Shown: positions 45,884 through 56,287, numbered from the stretch's first letter. The stretch: DNA of 64,000 nt from Ornithinimicrobium tianjinense (GCF_014636495.1 NZ_BMEM01000004.1:283994-347993), one strand, 5' to 3'. Translations and numbers: made by a program. Notes: a model not told the origin generated them from the letters alone.

Positions 45884-46990
45884 TCAGGCGGGGTAGTCCC
45901 CCAGCATCTGCACGGCACCGCCGTCGACGCCCTTGGCACCCTGGACGACCGGCTCGTCGTGCTGCTCGGCCGTCGCCGGGTCGCCGACCGCGCCGACCAC
46001 CCACGCCTCCAGACCGTGACCGGCCAGGATCTCCTGGGCGCGGGCCACCCCGTCAGGGGCCACCACCGCGACGAAGCCCACCCCCATGTTGAGCGTCTGC
46101 TCCAGGTCGGCCCGCGGCACGCGCCCCAGCTCCTGCACGAGCGAGAAGATTGCCGGCGGCGTCCACACGCGCTCCACGGTCGCCAGCGAGCCGGCGGGCA
46201 GCACGCGCGCGAGGTTGGCCGCGAGACCGCCGCCGGTGACGTGCGAGAGGGCGTGCAGCCCGACATCCGCCCGGGCCAGCTCCAGCAGCGGTCGGCTGTA
46301 GATCCGGGTCGGCTCCAGGCACTCCTCCCCCAGCGTGCGGCCCAGCTCGTCGACGTGCCGGTCCCAGTCCCAGCCGGCGGCCGCCATGACCCGCCGCACG
46401 AGGGAGTAGCCGTTGGAGTGCAGGCCCGACGACGGCAGCGCCATCACCACGTCCCCACGCTCCACGCGGTGCGGGCCGAGGATGAGGTCGTGCTCGACGA
46501 CGCCGGTGGCGGCGCCGGCGACGTCATACTCGTCCTCGCCGAGCAGACCCGGGTGCTCGGCGGTCTCCCCGCCCACGAGCGCCACGCCCGCGAGCTCGCA
46601 CCCCCGCGCGATGCCGGAGACGATCGCGGCGATGCGCTCCGGCACGACCCTCCCGCAGGCGATGTAGTCGGTCATGAACAGCGGCTCGGCGCCGCTCACG
46701 ACGATGTCGTCGACCACCATGCCGACGAGGTCCTGACCGATCGTGTCGTGCTTGTCCATCGCCTGCGCGATCGCGACCTTGGTGCCGACGCCGTCCGTGG
46801 AGGTCGCGAGCACCGGGCGACGCATGCCCTGCAGCGCCGAGGCGTCGAACATCCCCGCGAAACCGCCCAGGCCGCCGAGCACCTCGGGACGCTGCGCGCG
46901 CCGCACGGAGTCCTTCATCAGCTCGACCGCACGGTCGCCCGCGTGGACGTCGACGCCGGCGCTGGCGTAGGTGATCGGCTGGTCGCTCAT
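45884..46990 (-). CDS. purM: Phosphoribosylformylglycinamidine cyclo-ligase (AIR synthetase)
   Basis: This 368-residue enzyme makes aminoimidazole ribotide from FGAM with ATP. Motifs: ITYASAGVDVHAGDRAVELMK, the substrate loop RPVLATSTDGVGTKVAIA, QDLVGMVVDDIVVSGAEPLFMTDYIA, LVGGETAEHPG, LPSSGLHSNGYSLVR, and SHVTGGGLAANL. ATG 46990 has GAGGGG 8-9 nt upstream. It is downstream of purF with an 83-bp gap. Confidence 0.96.
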   Translation of the reverse strand: MSDQPITYASAGVDVHAGDRAVELMKDSVRRAQRPEVLGGLGGFAGMFDASALQGMRRPVLATSTDGVGTKVAIAQAMDKHDTIGQDLVGMVVDDIVVSGAEPLFMTDYIACGRVVPERIAAIVSGIARGCELAGVALVGGETAEHPGLLGEDEYDVAGAATGVVEHDLILGPHRVERGDVVMALPSSGLHSNGYSLVRRVMAAAGWDWDRHVDELGRTLGEECLEPTRIYSRPLLELARADVGLHALSHVTGGGLAANLARVLPAGSLATVERVWTPPAIFSLVQELGRVPRADLEQTLNMGVGFVAVVAPDGVARAQEILAGHGLEAWVVGAVGDPATAEQHDEPVVQGAKGVDGGAVQMLGDYPA

Positions 46991-47073
46991 GCAGGAGTCC
47001 CCTCGGTCAGGGTGTCGTCAGGTGTTCTCAGGGTATGCCGTGCCCGCGCCGCTGATCGGGCGCGAGCCGGCGG

Positions 47074-48654
47074 TCAGGGTCGCAGGACCGACGCCTCGGC
47101 ACCGCCGCTGGCCGTCACGGCGACGCCCTCGACGTCGAGCGTCCCCACGGAGGTGACGTCGGCCGCCCCCTCCTGGACGGGGAACTGCAGCTCCAGCACG
47201 TCCTTGCCGAGCTTGTCGGCGCTCGGCAGCTCGATCGGGTAGTCGCCGCTGAAGCAGGCCGTGCACAGCGCGGTCCGGGGCTGGGCCGTCGCCTCGATCA
47301 TGCCGTCCTCGCTGATGTAGCCCAGCGAGTCGGCCCCGATCGAGTGCGCGATGGACTCCACGTCGAGCCCGGTGGCGATGAGCTCGGCGCGCGTCGCGAA
47401 GTCGATGCCGTAGAAGCAGGGCCAGCGCACCGGCGGGGAGGAGATCCGCACGTGCACCTCGGAGGCGCCGGCCTCGCGCAGCATCCGCACGAGCGCCCGC
47501 TGGGTGTTGCCGCGCACGATGGAGTCGTCGACGACGACCAGGCGCTTGCCGCGGATGACGTCGCGCAGCGGGTTGAGCTTGAGCCGGATGCCGAGCTGGC
47601 GGATGGTCTGGCTCGGCGCGATGAAGGTGCGGCCGACGTAGGCGTTCTTGACCAGGCCGTGGCCGAACGGGATCCCGGAGGCCTCGGCATACCCGATCGC
47701 GGCCGGCGTGCCGGACTCGGGCGTCGGCATGACCAGGTCGGCCTCGACCGGGTGCTCGGCGGCCAGCCGACGACCCATCTCCACCCGCGCGTCGTAGACC
47801 TCGCGGCCGGCGATCGTGGTGTCGGGGCGCGCGAGGTAGACCCACTCGAAGACGCACCGCTTGGGCGCGGGCTCGGCGAAGCGCTGCGAGCGCAGGCCGT
47901 TCTCGTCGATGGCGATGAGCTCGCCGGGCTCGACCTCGCGGACCACGGAGGCGCCGACGATGTCGAGGGCCGCGGTCTCGGAGGCCACCACCCAGCCGCG
48001 CTCGAGGCGACCCAGGACCAGGGGACGGACCCCCTGCGGGTCGCGTGCGGCATACAGGGTGGACTCGTCGCAGAAGACCAGGCTGAAGGCGCCCCGCAGC
48101 TGCGGGAGCACGCGCATCGCCGCGTCCTCGACCGACTCCTCGTCGTCGACGGTCAGCAGGCCGGTGATGATCGCGGTGTCGGTGGTGTTGCCGCGGGCGA
48201 CCTCGCCGCGCGAGCTGGACAGGTCGCCGCCGTGCGCCTCGGCGAGCAGGTCGCGCAGCTCGGCGGTGTTGATGAGGTTGCCGTTGTGCGTGAGCGCGAC
48301 CGTGCGGTCGGCGGTGCCGCCGAGCGTGGGCTGGGCGTTCTCCCAGGAGTTGCGTCCGGTCGTGGAGTAGCGGCAGTGGCCGACGGCCAGGTGTCCTTGG
48401 AGCGAGGCGAGCGCCGCCTCGTCGAAGACCTGGCTGACCAGGCCGACGTCCTTGTAGACCAGCAGCCGACGACCGTCGCTGGTCGCGATGCCGGCCGCCT
48501 CCTGGCCGCGGTGCTGGAGGGCGTAGAGACCGAAGTAGGTGAGCTTGGCGACCTCCTCGCCGGGGGCCCACACCCCGAACACGCCGCAGGCGTCCTGGGG
48601 CAGACGCTCGTCGGGCAGGAGGTCGTGCGTGAGTCGTCCGTCGGGTCGTGCCAC
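47074..48654 (-). CDS. purF: Amidophosphoribosyltransferase
   Basis: This 526-residue enzyme catalyses the first committed purine step. A short propeptide is cleaved to expose Cys23 (QDACGVFG) as the N-terminal nucleophile of the glutaminase domain (HRGQEAAGIA, GRNSWENAQP, HNGNLIN). The PRPP site is VVVDDSIVRGNTQR. The C-terminal CTACFSGDYP fits the Fe-S-containing type. It starts at GTG 48654, with GATGAT 6 nt upstream on that strand (possible leaderless start). It is divergent from the FrnE-like gene. Confidence 0.96.
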   Translation of the reverse strand: MARPDGRLTHDLLPDERLPQDACGVFGVWAPGEEVAKLTYFGLYALQHRGQEAAGIATSDGRRLLVYKDVGLVSQVFDEAALASLQGHLAVGHCRYSTTGRNSWENAQPTLGGTADRTVALTHNGNLINTAELRDLLAEAHGGDLSSSRGEVARGNTTDTAIITGLLTVDDEESVEDAAMRVLPQLRGAFSLVFCDESTLYAARDPQGVRPLVLGRLERGWVVASETAALDIVGASVVREVEPGELIAIDENGLRSQRFAEPAPKRCVFEWVYLARPDTTIAGREVYDARVEMGRRLAAEHPVEADLVMPTPESGTPAAIGYAEASGIPFGHGLVKNAYVGRTFIAPSQTIRQLGIRLKLNPLRDVIRGKRLVVVDDSIVRGNTQRALVRMLREAGASEVHVRISSPPVRWPCFYGIDFATRAELIATGLDVESIAHSIGADSLGYISEDGMIEATAQPRTALCTACFSGDYPIELPSADKLGKDVLELQFPVQEGAADVTSVGTLDVEGVAVTASGGAEASVLRP

Positions 48655-48706
48655 CGACTGATCATCCCACAGCGCGAGGACAGGGTATGCCGTCCCGCCG
48701 GGAATA

Positions 48707-48729
48707 TTGACATGTCACCAAAGTATTGT
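48707..48729 (+). promoter_or_regulatory. Promoter/operator region of the FrnE-like gene
   Basis: TATTGT (48724-48729) lies 7 nt before ATG 48737. Upstream, TGACATGTCA (48708-48717) is a perfect palindrome overlapping a TTGACA (48707-48712). The TTGACA-to-TATTGT distance is only 11 bp, so the palindrome is more likely an operator than a -35. Confidence 0.45.
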
Positions 48730-48736
48730 CCTGGGT

Positions 48737-49465
48737 ATGCGTATCGACGTCTGGTCCGACATCGCCTGCCCGTGGTGCTACATCGGCAAGCGCCGCCTCG
48801 AGACGGCCCTGGAGGGTTTCGAGCACTCCGACGACGTGGAGGTGGTGTGGCACAGCTTCGAGCTCGACCCCTCCGCGCCGGTCCCGCCGGTGGAGAAGGC
48901 CTCCGCGATGCTGGAGCGCAAGTACGGCGGCGGGCCCGAGCAGATCGCCGCCATGCAGGACCGGGTCAGCCAGCTGGCCGCGGCCGAGGGGCTGGCCTAC
49001 CGGCTCGACGAGACGCTGCACCTGAACACCCGGGACGGCCACCGGCTGATCCACCTCGCGCTGGAGACCGGCGGTCCGGAGCTGCAGGGCCAGCTCAAGG
49101 AGGCTTTCCTCGACGCCTACTTCGTGCAGGCGCTCGACGTCACCGACCACGCGGTCCTGCGCCGCGTCGCCGTGGAGCAGGGGCTGGAGGAGGCCGCGGT
49201 CGACCGCGTCCTGGGCAGCTCGGAGTATGACGAGGACGTCACCGCGGACGTCCGCCAGGCCCGGGCCTACGGCGCCAACGGGGTGCCGTTCTTCGTCATC
49301 GACGAGCGCTACGGCATCTCCGGGGCCCAGCCGGCGGAGGTCTTCGCCGGGGCCATCGCGCAGGCCTGGGACGAGAGCCACCCCGTCCTGCAGACCCTGG
49401 GCGCCGTCGGCGGGACGGACGCCGAGGTGTGCGGGCCGGACGGCTGCGAGATCCCCGCCCGCTGA
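48737..49465 (+). CDS. DsbA-family (FrnE-like) thioredoxin-fold oxidoreductase
   Basis: This 242-residue cytoplasmic protein has the active site CPWC at residues 11-14 (DVWSDIACPWCYIGKRRLE). A helical insertion (WHSFELDPSAP...LNTRDGHRLIHLALETG) and the cis-Pro segment NGVPFFVIDERYGISGAQP follow. The C-terminus carries an additional Cys pair (EVCGPDGCEIP), typical of FrnE, which acts in redox defence in Deinococcus. The start is ATG 48737 and the message is probably leaderless. Confidence 0.9.
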   Translation: MRIDVWSDIACPWCYIGKRRLETALEGFEHSDDVEVVWHSFELDPSAPVPPVEKASAMLERKYGGGPEQIAAMQDRVSQLAAAEGLAYRLDETLHLNTRDGHRLIHLALETGGPELQGQLKEAFLDAYFVQALDVTDHAVLRRVAVEQGLEEAAVDRVLGSSEYDEDVTADVRQARAYGANGVPFFVIDERYGISGAQPAEVFAGAIAQAWDESHPVLQTLGAVGGTDAEVCGPDGCEIPAR

Positions 49466-49490
49466 GGGTCGCGCAGGAACGGTCGGTCGC

Positions 49491-49754
49491 TCAGACCCGC
49501 CGGCTCGCCCGGTCCGCCACGAGGTAGACCACCGCGGCGAGCAGTCCCACGAAGATCGCGCCGATGGCAGCCAGGAGCACGACCTCCTGCACCAGCGAGC
49601 TGTTGGCCGCGTCCGGGCCGAAGTAGCCGATCACGCCACCCAGCACCGCGCCGAGCAGCGCCCCGCTCACGAGGAAGCGGACGAGGTCGGGCCGGTGCCG
49701 CACCGGCAGGAGCTGCAGGTCGGGGTTCTGCTCGGGGTCGAGGTCGCTAGGCAC
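49491..49754 (-). CDS. Small two-helix membrane protein
   Basis: This 87-residue protein has two hydrophobic helices (LVSGALLGAVLGGVIGYFG and EVVLLAAIGAIFVGLLAAVVYLVAD). GTG 49754 lies 6 nt from a GATACT box on this strand (49761-49766), so the transcript is probably leaderless. An upstream in-frame start would add a low-complexity segment with no supporting signal. The function is unknown. Confidence 0.65.
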   Translation of the reverse strand: MPSDLDPEQNPDLQLLPVRHRPDLVRFLVSGALLGAVLGGVIGYFGPDAANSSLVQEVVLLAAIGAIFVGLLAAVVYLVADRASRRV

Positions 49755-49824
49755 CCTTCCAGTATCGCCCAGGCTCGCGCGCCCCTCGCCCTCTGGCGGA
49801 CCCACGCCCGCCGACCGCTCATGT

Positions 49825-49867
49825 TCGACCGCTGGTTCTCCCGCCATGGGAGACGTTCGGGCGGTCG
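49825..49867 (+). repeat. 43-bp dispersed repeat, copy A
   Basis: It starts TCGACCGCTGGTTCTC and ends CGGGCGGTCG, with a core CGCCATGGG. It is about 38/43 identical to copy B at 51104-51146 in the same orientation. The ends form an inverted repeat (CGACCGC/GCGGTCG). The following bases GGGCGGTCGAATTCGGTCGGTC echo the end motif. Confidence 0.8.
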
Positions 49868-49987
49868 AAGTTGGGCGGTCGAATTCGGTCGGTCAGGACG
49901 CGCCGCAGGCCACCGGCAGCCAACTGCGCCCAGAACAGCGCCGAAGTCCACCGCCAGCCAGCTGCGCCAGACGAGCCGGCTCCCGGA

Positions 49988-50989
49988 TCAGCCGGCTGCG
50001 CGGCGGGCCCGTGCCTCGTTGAGCGCCCTCTCGACCTGGGCCATGAAGCGGTCCGGGCAGGTGCGCAGCCCCAGGACCGGGATCTGCAGGCTGACCGTCC
50101 CCGGCTGGGCCAGCCCGACGTCGTTCTGCCGGAGCGCGTCGTCGATCACCGCAGTGCCCGAGTAGTGCTGGAACCCGTGGATCTCGCCGCGCACACCGAG
50201 CTCCTCCCACTCGACATCGAGATAGACCGTGCCGCGCTCCCCCAGTCGGACAGCCTGACGCGTCGGCTCGGGCAGAGACCGGCGGCGGCACACCACGGCG
50301 AAGTCGAGCTCGCCGAGCGACTCTGCACCCGCACAGACGTCGCGGACCACGTCATGCAGCACCTGGCGTCGAGCGGAGTAGCCGACGCTGTCCCAGTGCT
50401 CGAGAAGTCTCTCCTTCGACACGAGGCGCTGCTGCACCGTCATCGCGAGCAGGGTCGCAGCCTGCCGGTCCGACCGCGCCCACTGCGCCGCGCGGATGGC
50501 CGCGACGTGCGGCTTGGTCCGGCGCAGCCCCGTGTCGATGCACTCCCCACGCTGGCGGAGGAAGTGGTGCCGCACCCCCGAACGGTCACGGACGTGGGCG
50601 TCGTTCGGGACGGTCACGTGCACCAGCGGCTCGTTCCAGCCGGAGAGGCCGGCGGCCTGGAGTGCAGTGACGCCGTCCAGGACAGATCGCCGCCCTGACT
50701 CCCACAGCGCCGCCCACCAGGGGGCCCGGCTGCCGGGCTCGCTCGTGACGCCGATCGTGTGTCGCCCCCACGCGATCCACGCGCCGTGCCTGAGCTCGAC
50801 GTCGATCTGGCCACGGGTCAGCCCCTCCCCGAGGAGCATGGCTCGCGTGACCACGCCGTCGTGCGGCTCCGCCAGCTGCTGCGCCAGCCTGTGCCGCCGC
50901 GCCCGTTCGAGCCGTGCCGCCTCCGCCCGCTCGGCCCTGCTGCCCCACGCAGCCTCTACAACCTTCTGACCGTCACCGCTGTCGCCCAT
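49988..50989 (-). CDS. Conserved actinobacterial protein with DUF559/Vsr-like endonuclease fold
   Basis: This 333-residue protein has an N-terminal winged-helix region (about 40-80: AEPHDGVVTRAMLLGEGLTRGQIDVELRHGAW) of the AbiEi-like type. Its C-terminal domain carries GELDFAVVCRRRSLPEPTRQ...TVYLDVEWEELGVRGEIHGFQHYSG...DDALRQNDVGL, the E/D-rich strand pattern seen in DUF559 and Vsr-like nucleases. The function is unknown; a toxin or repair nuclease is possible. It is flanked by copies of a 43-bp repeat. ATG 50989 has GGGAGG 4 nt upstream. Confidence 0.7.
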   Translation of the reverse strand: MGDSGDGQKVVEAAWGSRAERAEAARLERARRHRLAQQLAEPHDGVVTRAMLLGEGLTRGQIDVELRHGAWIAWGRHTIGVTSEPGSRAPWWAALWESGRRSVLDGVTALQAAGLSGWNEPLVHVTVPNDAHVRDRSGVRHHFLRQRGECIDTGLRRTKPHVAAIRAAQWARSDRQAATLLAMTVQQRLVSKERLLEHWDSVGYSARRQVLHDVVRDVCAGAESLGELDFAVVCRRRSLPEPTRQAVRLGERGTVYLDVEWEELGVRGEIHGFQHYSGTAVIDDALRQNDVGLAQPGTVSLQIPVLGLRTCPDRFMAQVERALNEARARRAAG

Positions 50990-51103
50990 GCTGCCCTCCC
51001 GCCCCGATGATGCCCCTCGCGGGCTCACGAGAGTGGGCTCTGTCCACAGGACAGGCGCCGGCCCCCGGATCTCCGCGCAGGCACGCCTGCTGACCGTCAG
51101 AAG

Positions 51104-51146
51104 TCGACCGCTGGTTCTCGCGCCATGGGCAGCGTTCGAGCGGTCG
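51104..51146 (+). repeat. 43-bp dispersed repeat, copy B
   Basis: Same sequence class as copy A, with perfect 8-bp inverted ends (CGACCGCT / AGCGGTCG). It is located upstream of the DUF559-like gene's start, while copy A lies beyond its stop. Confidence 0.8.
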
Positions 51147-51150
51147 CAAT

Positions 51151-51192
51151 CCAGCGGTCACAGGCCAGCGGTCACAGGCCAGCGGTCACAGG
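51151..51192 (+). repeat. Three perfect 14-bp tandem units
   Basis: CCAGCGGTCACAGG occurs three times without a gap (51151, 51165, 51179). AGCGGTC also ends copy B, so the array may have grown from the repeat's right arm. Confidence 0.9.
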
Positions 51193-51221
51193 CCACCAGC
51201 CCAGCAGCCGCGCGAGCAGGT

Positions 51222-51611
51222 CTACTGCAGCGGCAGGTAAGGCGCGAGGTCGGCCCGGATGCCGGAGCTGCGCACGGCGCCGGAGGCCTCGGCCTCCGCC
51301 CAGGTGAGACGGCCGGCCGCGAGCGCGAGCCAGGTGGCGGCGTCGGTCTCGACGACGTTGGTCGGGGTGCCGCGGGTGTGGCGCGGACCCTCGATGCACT
51401 GCACCGCGCCGTAAGGCGGCACCCTCACCTCGACGGAGCGCCCGGGCGCCCGGGCCGCCAGCTCCTCGAGCGAGTAGCGGACCGCTGTCGCGACCACGGA
51501 GCGTCCCACGGCGGCCTCCCCGCTCCCGGCCTCGCCCGCGGCCGTACCGACGGCCCAGGCACCCAGCGCCTCCGCCCCCGCAGCGGGGTCGACGCGGCGG
51601 CGCGGCGGCAT
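51222..51611 (-). CDS. Sterol-carrier-family-like small protein
   Basis: This 129-residue protein, [22 protein letters not shown]...[31 protein letters not shown]...[30 protein letters not shown], fits the actinobacterial sterol carrier family (SCP2-like fold). The ligand is unknown. ATG 51611 lies within a GGTATGCCG word. It starts 16 bp after the arginine deiminase stop and is probably co-transcribed. Confidence 0.7.
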   Translation of the reverse strand: MPPRRRVDPAAGAEALGAWAVGTAAGEAGSGEAAVGRSVVATAVRYSLEELAARAPGRSVEVRVPPYGAVQCIEGPRHTRGTPTNVVETDAATWLALAAGRLTWAEAEASGAVRSSGIRADLAPYLPLQ

Positions 51612-51627
51612 ACCAGGGAAGAAGGGG

Positions 51628-52863
51628 TCAGACGAGCGCGTCGCGCTCGATCGGGCAGGACATGCAGCGCGGACCGCCACGGCCTCGGCCGAGCTCGGAG
51701 CCGGAGATCTCGAGCACCTCGACCCCCTGCGCGCGCAGGTAGTCGTTGGTGACGGTGTTGCGCTCGTAGCCGACGACCACGCCCGGCTCGAGAGCCAGCA
51801 CGTTGCAGCCGTCGTCCCACTGCTCGCGCGCGGCCGCGCGGGGGTCCTGGTCGGCGGCGAGGACGCGCAGCTTCGGCACGCCCATGGCGTGGCCGATGAC
51901 CTTCATCATGTCCTCCGGGGCGTGCCGCTCGACGACCACGTCGAGCTCGCCGTTGACGTGGTCACCGGCCGTCAGCGTCCACGAGGGGAGGTCGGGCAGG
52001 CCGGTGTAGCGGGTGAACGTCTCGGGGTCGATCATGGTCATGACCGTGTCGAGGTGCATCATCGCGCGGGCGTTGGGCATGTCGAGGGCGATGATCGTGC
52101 TGACGGCCTCGTTCTTGAGCATCGTCCGCGCCAGCCGCTCGACACCCATGGCCGTCGTCCGCTCCGAGAGCCCGACGAGCACGACGCCGTTGCCGAGCAC
52201 GAGGATGTCGCCACCCTCGGCCGTCGCGGGGCCGTCGTCGACGCCCTCGGTCCACCACTGCATCCCGGCGTCGGCGAACATCGGGTGGTAGCGGTAGATC
52301 GCCGCGTAGTGCACGGTCTCGCGGCGGCGCGCCTTCTTGTGCATCGCGTTGACCGCGACGCCGCTGTAGGCCCACGCGGAGGTGTCCCGGGTGAACAGGT
52401 GGTTGGGCAGCGGGGCGAGCACGGCGTCGTGCAGGTCCAGCTGCTCGATGGTGAGGGACTGCGGGTGCGGTATGCGGTCCAGCACCTCGGCCTTGGTGAT
52501 GCCGCCGATCAGGTGGCGGGCGAGGTCCTCGTCGCTCATGCCCTCGAACATCGAGCGCAGCTCCTCGGCGCCGAACGGGCCGACGTGCCGCTCGTCCAGG
52601 GAGTTGTCGAGCACCCGGCGGCGCGCCTCCGGGACCGCGAGGGTCTCGCGGAGCAGCTGGTCGAAGTGATGGACGACGACGCCGCGCTCCTCCATGACCT
52701 GCACGAAGTGGTCGTGCTCCTGCTGCGCCTTGTCGACCCAGAGGATCTCGTCGAAGAGGTACTGGTCCTTGTTCTCCGGGGTGAGCCGGTGCATCTCCAG
52801 CCCCGGCCGGTGGACGATCACCTGACGCAGGCGACCCACCTCGGAGCCGACGTGGAACGGCAT
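51628..52863 (-). CDS. arcA: Arginine deiminase
   Basis: This 411-residue enzyme hydrolyses arginine to citrulline and ammonia. The catalytic Cys is Cys400 ([12 protein letters not shown]). The other active-site segments are [30 protein letters not shown] (about 217-236), and His270 in [15 protein letters not shown] 52863 has AAAGGA 7 nt upstream. No arcB, arcC or arcD is nearby, so the pathway is not clustered here. The small SRP RNA gene lies about 100 bp upstream on the same strand. Confidence 0.95.
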   Translation of the reverse strand: MPFHVGSEVGRLRQVIVHRPGLEMHRLTPENKDQYLFDEILWVDKAQQEHDHFVQVMEERGVVVHHFDQLLRETLAVPEARRRVLDNSLDERHVGPFGAEELRSMFEGMSDEDLARHLIGGITKAEVLDRIPHPQSLTIEQLDLHDAVLAPLPNHLFTRDTSAWAYSGVAVNAMHKKARRRETVHYAAIYRYHPMFADAGMQWWTEGVDDGPATAEGGDILVLGNGVVLVGLSERTTAMGVERLARTMLKNEAVSTIIALDMPNARAMMHLDTVMTMIDPETFTRYTGLPDLPSWTLTAGDHVNGELDVVVERHAPEDMMKVIGHAMGVPKLRVLAADQDPRAAAREQWDDGCNVLALEPGVVVGYERNTVTNDYLRAQGVEVLEISGSELGRGRGGPRCMSCPIERDALV

Positions 52864-52963
52864 ACCTGGTCCTTTCGAGAGCAACGTTCACGTCCGGGCG
52901 CAGCACGCCGGAGCGGAGACCATCGTGCCACGTCCCGGTCCGTGCGGTGCGGGCACGGAAGAA

Positions 52964-53048
52964 CCCCTCGCGCACCTGGAAGAGCTCGGCTGCCCTTGCT
53001 GCATTCCTGCCCTGGGGGAGTTCACCGAGGTACCACCGCACGAGGGGT
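52964..53048 (-). ncRNA. ffs: Small bacterial SRP RNA (4.5S)
   Basis: On the minus strand the conserved apical domain reads GGGCAGGAATGCAGCAAGGG, flanked by CTCCCCCA and CAGCCGAGCTC. The ends CGAGGGG and CCCCTCG pair to close the long hairpin of about 85-95 nt. A TTCTTCC tract follows. It scaffolds Ffh for co-translational membrane targeting. Confidence 0.85.
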
Positions 53049-53179
53049 CCGGCGTCCAGTCTAGGCGACCCCGGCGCCGCCACCAAGCCGACGTCAAGCC
53101 GACACCGAGCCGCGACGCCCCGTCCCGCCCGTTACCGGCGATTTCGGAGCGGACGGGCCGCTGGGTTATCCTCTCCGAC

Positions 53180-53267
53180 GGAGGATTCGCATAGTGGCCT
53201 AGTGCGCACGATTGGAAATCGTGTTGGGATAAAACCCTCGGGGGTTCAAATCCCCCATCCTCCGCCA
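53180..53267 (+). tRNA. tRNA-Ser (anticodon GGA)
   Basis: Acceptor GGAGGAT/ATCCTCC, anticodon arm CACGA-TTGGAAA-TCGTG (GGA), a long variable arm typical of Ser tRNAs, and T-arm GGGGGTTCAAATCCCCC. CCA is encoded at 53265-53267. Confidence 0.95.
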
Positions 53268-53271
53268 CCGG

Positions 53272-53298
53272 GACCCCCGACCGCACGGTCGGGGGTTC
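53272..53298. terminator. Terminator between tRNA-Ser and the HerA-like gene
   Basis: ACCCCCGACCG (53273-53283) pairs with CGGTCGGGGGT (53286-53296). It sits between convergent units and may serve both. Confidence 0.7.
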
Positions 53299-53323
53299 CG
53301 CCGTCTTCCGGCAGGTGCCGGCC

Positions 53324-54916
<1,593 letters not shown>

Positions 54917-54923
54917 GCAGATG

Positions 54924-54933
54924 ACAATAGACT
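54924..54933. promoter_or_regulatory. Overlapping -10 boxes of two divergent leaderless genes
   Basis: On the plus strand TAGACT (54928-54933) is 7 nt from ATG 54941. On the minus strand TATTGT (54924-54929) is 7 nt from GTG 54916. The two boxes share 2 bp, so RNA polymerase can open only one promoter at a time. Confidence 0.6.
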
Positions 54934-54940
54934 GCGGCGC

Positions 54941-55243
54941 ATGATCTTCAAGGGCGTGGGAGATGCCAAGCCCTACCCGGAGCACGGTCTCGAGGACTGG
55001 TCGCACCTGCCGCCCCGGATGATCCGCCTCGACGAGCTGGTGACCACCCGGGCCGAGCTGGACCTGCACGTCCTGCTCTCCCCCGACTCCACCTTCTACG
55101 GCGACATCTTCTGCCACGTCGTGCGCTGGCAGGGCAGCCTCTACCTCGAGGACGGCCTGCACCGGGCCCTCCGGGCCGCGCTGCAGGGTCGTCCTGTCGT
55201 CCACGGGCGTGTCCTCGACCTCGACTCCCCCGCGGGTCGTTAG
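54941..55243 (+). CDS. Conserved actinobacterial 100-residue protein
   Basis: MIFKGVGDAKPYPEHGLEDWSHLPPRMIRLDELVTTRAELDLHVLL...YGDIFCHVVRWQGSLYLEDGLHRALRAALQGRPVVHGRVLDLD is strongly patterned and, from memory, widespread in actinobacteria next to a LytR-C-terminal-domain gene, as here. Some annotations call it VapB-like, but no VapC partner is present, so I do not adopt that function. ParB-like sulfiredoxin-fold features (LDELV, EDGLHRALRAA) suggest a nucleotide- or DNA-binding fold. Confidence 0.75.
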   Translation: MIFKGVGDAKPYPEHGLEDWSHLPPRMIRLDELVTTRAELDLHVLLSPDSTFYGDIFCHVVRWQGSLYLEDGLHRALRAALQGRPVVHGRVLDLDSPAGR

Positions 55244-55273
55244 CCTGTCGGGGCCGGAAGGAGAGACACCCTC

Positions 55274-55789
55274 GTGGGATATGTGCGTACTGCGGGCATG
55301 TCGACCGCTGCCCGTCGGGCTCGTCGACGGGCCGCCCTCGTCATCGCTGGCCTGCTCGTCGGCCTGCTGGCGGTCTTCGTCCTGGCGCTCGCCTCGGTCC
55401 AGGGGTGGATCAGCCTGCCCGGGTCCGAGACCGCGGACACGGAGACGGCGAGCGTGACCGTCGACCCGCCGACGCTCGAGGCCGGCGACGTCCTCGTCAA
55501 CGTCTTCAACGCCACCGACACCGCCGGCATGGCCAGCCGTGCGGGCGAGGCTCTCGAGGCGCGGGGCTTCATGGTCGAGGGGGTGGGCAACGACCCCGAC
55601 GGGGCCGACATCCCGGGCGTGGCGGTCATCCGCTACGGCCCGCCCGGCGCCGAGGCGGCCAAGGTGCTGCAGGCCGCCCTGCCGGAGGGCGTCGAGCTGG
55701 CCGAGGTGACCAGCGACTCGGAGACCGTCGACCTGGTGCTCGGCGACCAGTGGCAGGACCTGCCGGCCGCCGAGGACGGTGAGGGCTGA
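55274..55789 (+). CDS. LytR C-terminal-domain membrane protein
   Basis: This 171-residue protein has an N-terminal transmembrane helix (ALVIAGLLVGLLAVFVLALASV) and an extracellular LytR_C domain (about 75-160: VLVNVFNATDTAGMASRAGEALEARGFMVEGVGND...VIRYGPPGAEAAKVLQAALP). The family is associated with cell-wall polymer attachment, although the catalytic LCP domain is absent here. GTG 55274 with GGAGAG upstream; ATG 55298 is an alternative start. Confidence 0.82.
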   Translation: MGYVRTAGMSTAARRARRRAALVIAGLLVGLLAVFVLALASVQGWISLPGSETADTETASVTVDPPTLEAGDVLVNVFNATDTAGMASRAGEALEARGFMVEGVGNDPDGADIPGVAVIRYGPPGAEAAKVLQAALPEGVELAEVTSDSETVDLVLGDQWQDLPAAEDGEG

Positions 55790-55791
55790 GC

Positions 55792-56274
55792 ATGGACGCC
55801 CCGCAGCACGTGGTGGAGCTGAGCCGACGCGTCGCCGCTCCCCCCGCGGCGGTGTGGGAGGTCATCACCGACCTCGACCACGCGCAGGAACGCCTCTCCC
55901 AGGTCACCGCGCTGCACGTGATCACGGCCGGCCCCTACGCCCTCGGGACGAGGTGGCGCGAGACCCGGCGCATGATGGGCGCCTCCGACACGCAGGAGCT
56001 CGTGGTCGTCGCCAACGACCCGCTCCGCAGCACCACCCTCGAGGCCGTCGAAGGCGGCACGCGCTACACCACGACGGTCCGGCTGGAGTCGCTCGACGAG
56101 TCCGCCGCGACGCTCGTGACGCTCCGCTTCTCGGCCGACATCGCGGACCCGGGCCGGCTCCAGCGCCTCGCGCTCAAGGTCGTCGGCCCGCTCGGCCTCA
56201 AGCTCACCGAGAAATCGCTGCGTACCGAGCTGGACGACATCGCCGCCGCGGCCGAGGCCCTCCAGGCCGGCTGA
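55792..56274 (+). CDS. SRPBCC (START/Bet v1-like) family protein
   Basis: This 160-residue helix-grip protein has VVELSRRVAAPPAAVWEVITDLDHAQERLSQVTALHV, GTRWRETRRMMG, and a long C-terminal helix (RLQRLALKVVGPLGLKLTEKSLRTELDDIAAAAEAL). It binds a hydrophobic ligand of unknown nature. The ATG follows the previous stop by 2 bp, so 54941-55274-55792 form one operon. Confidence 0.82.
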   Translation: MDAPQHVVELSRRVAAPPAAVWEVITDLDHAQERLSQVTALHVITAGPYALGTRWRETRRMMGASDTQELVVVANDPLRSTTLEAVEGGTRYTTTVRLESLDESAATLVTLRFSADIADPGRLQRLALKVVGPLGLKLTEKSLRTELDDIAAAAEALQAG

Positions 56275-56287
56275 GCGACCATCGGGG

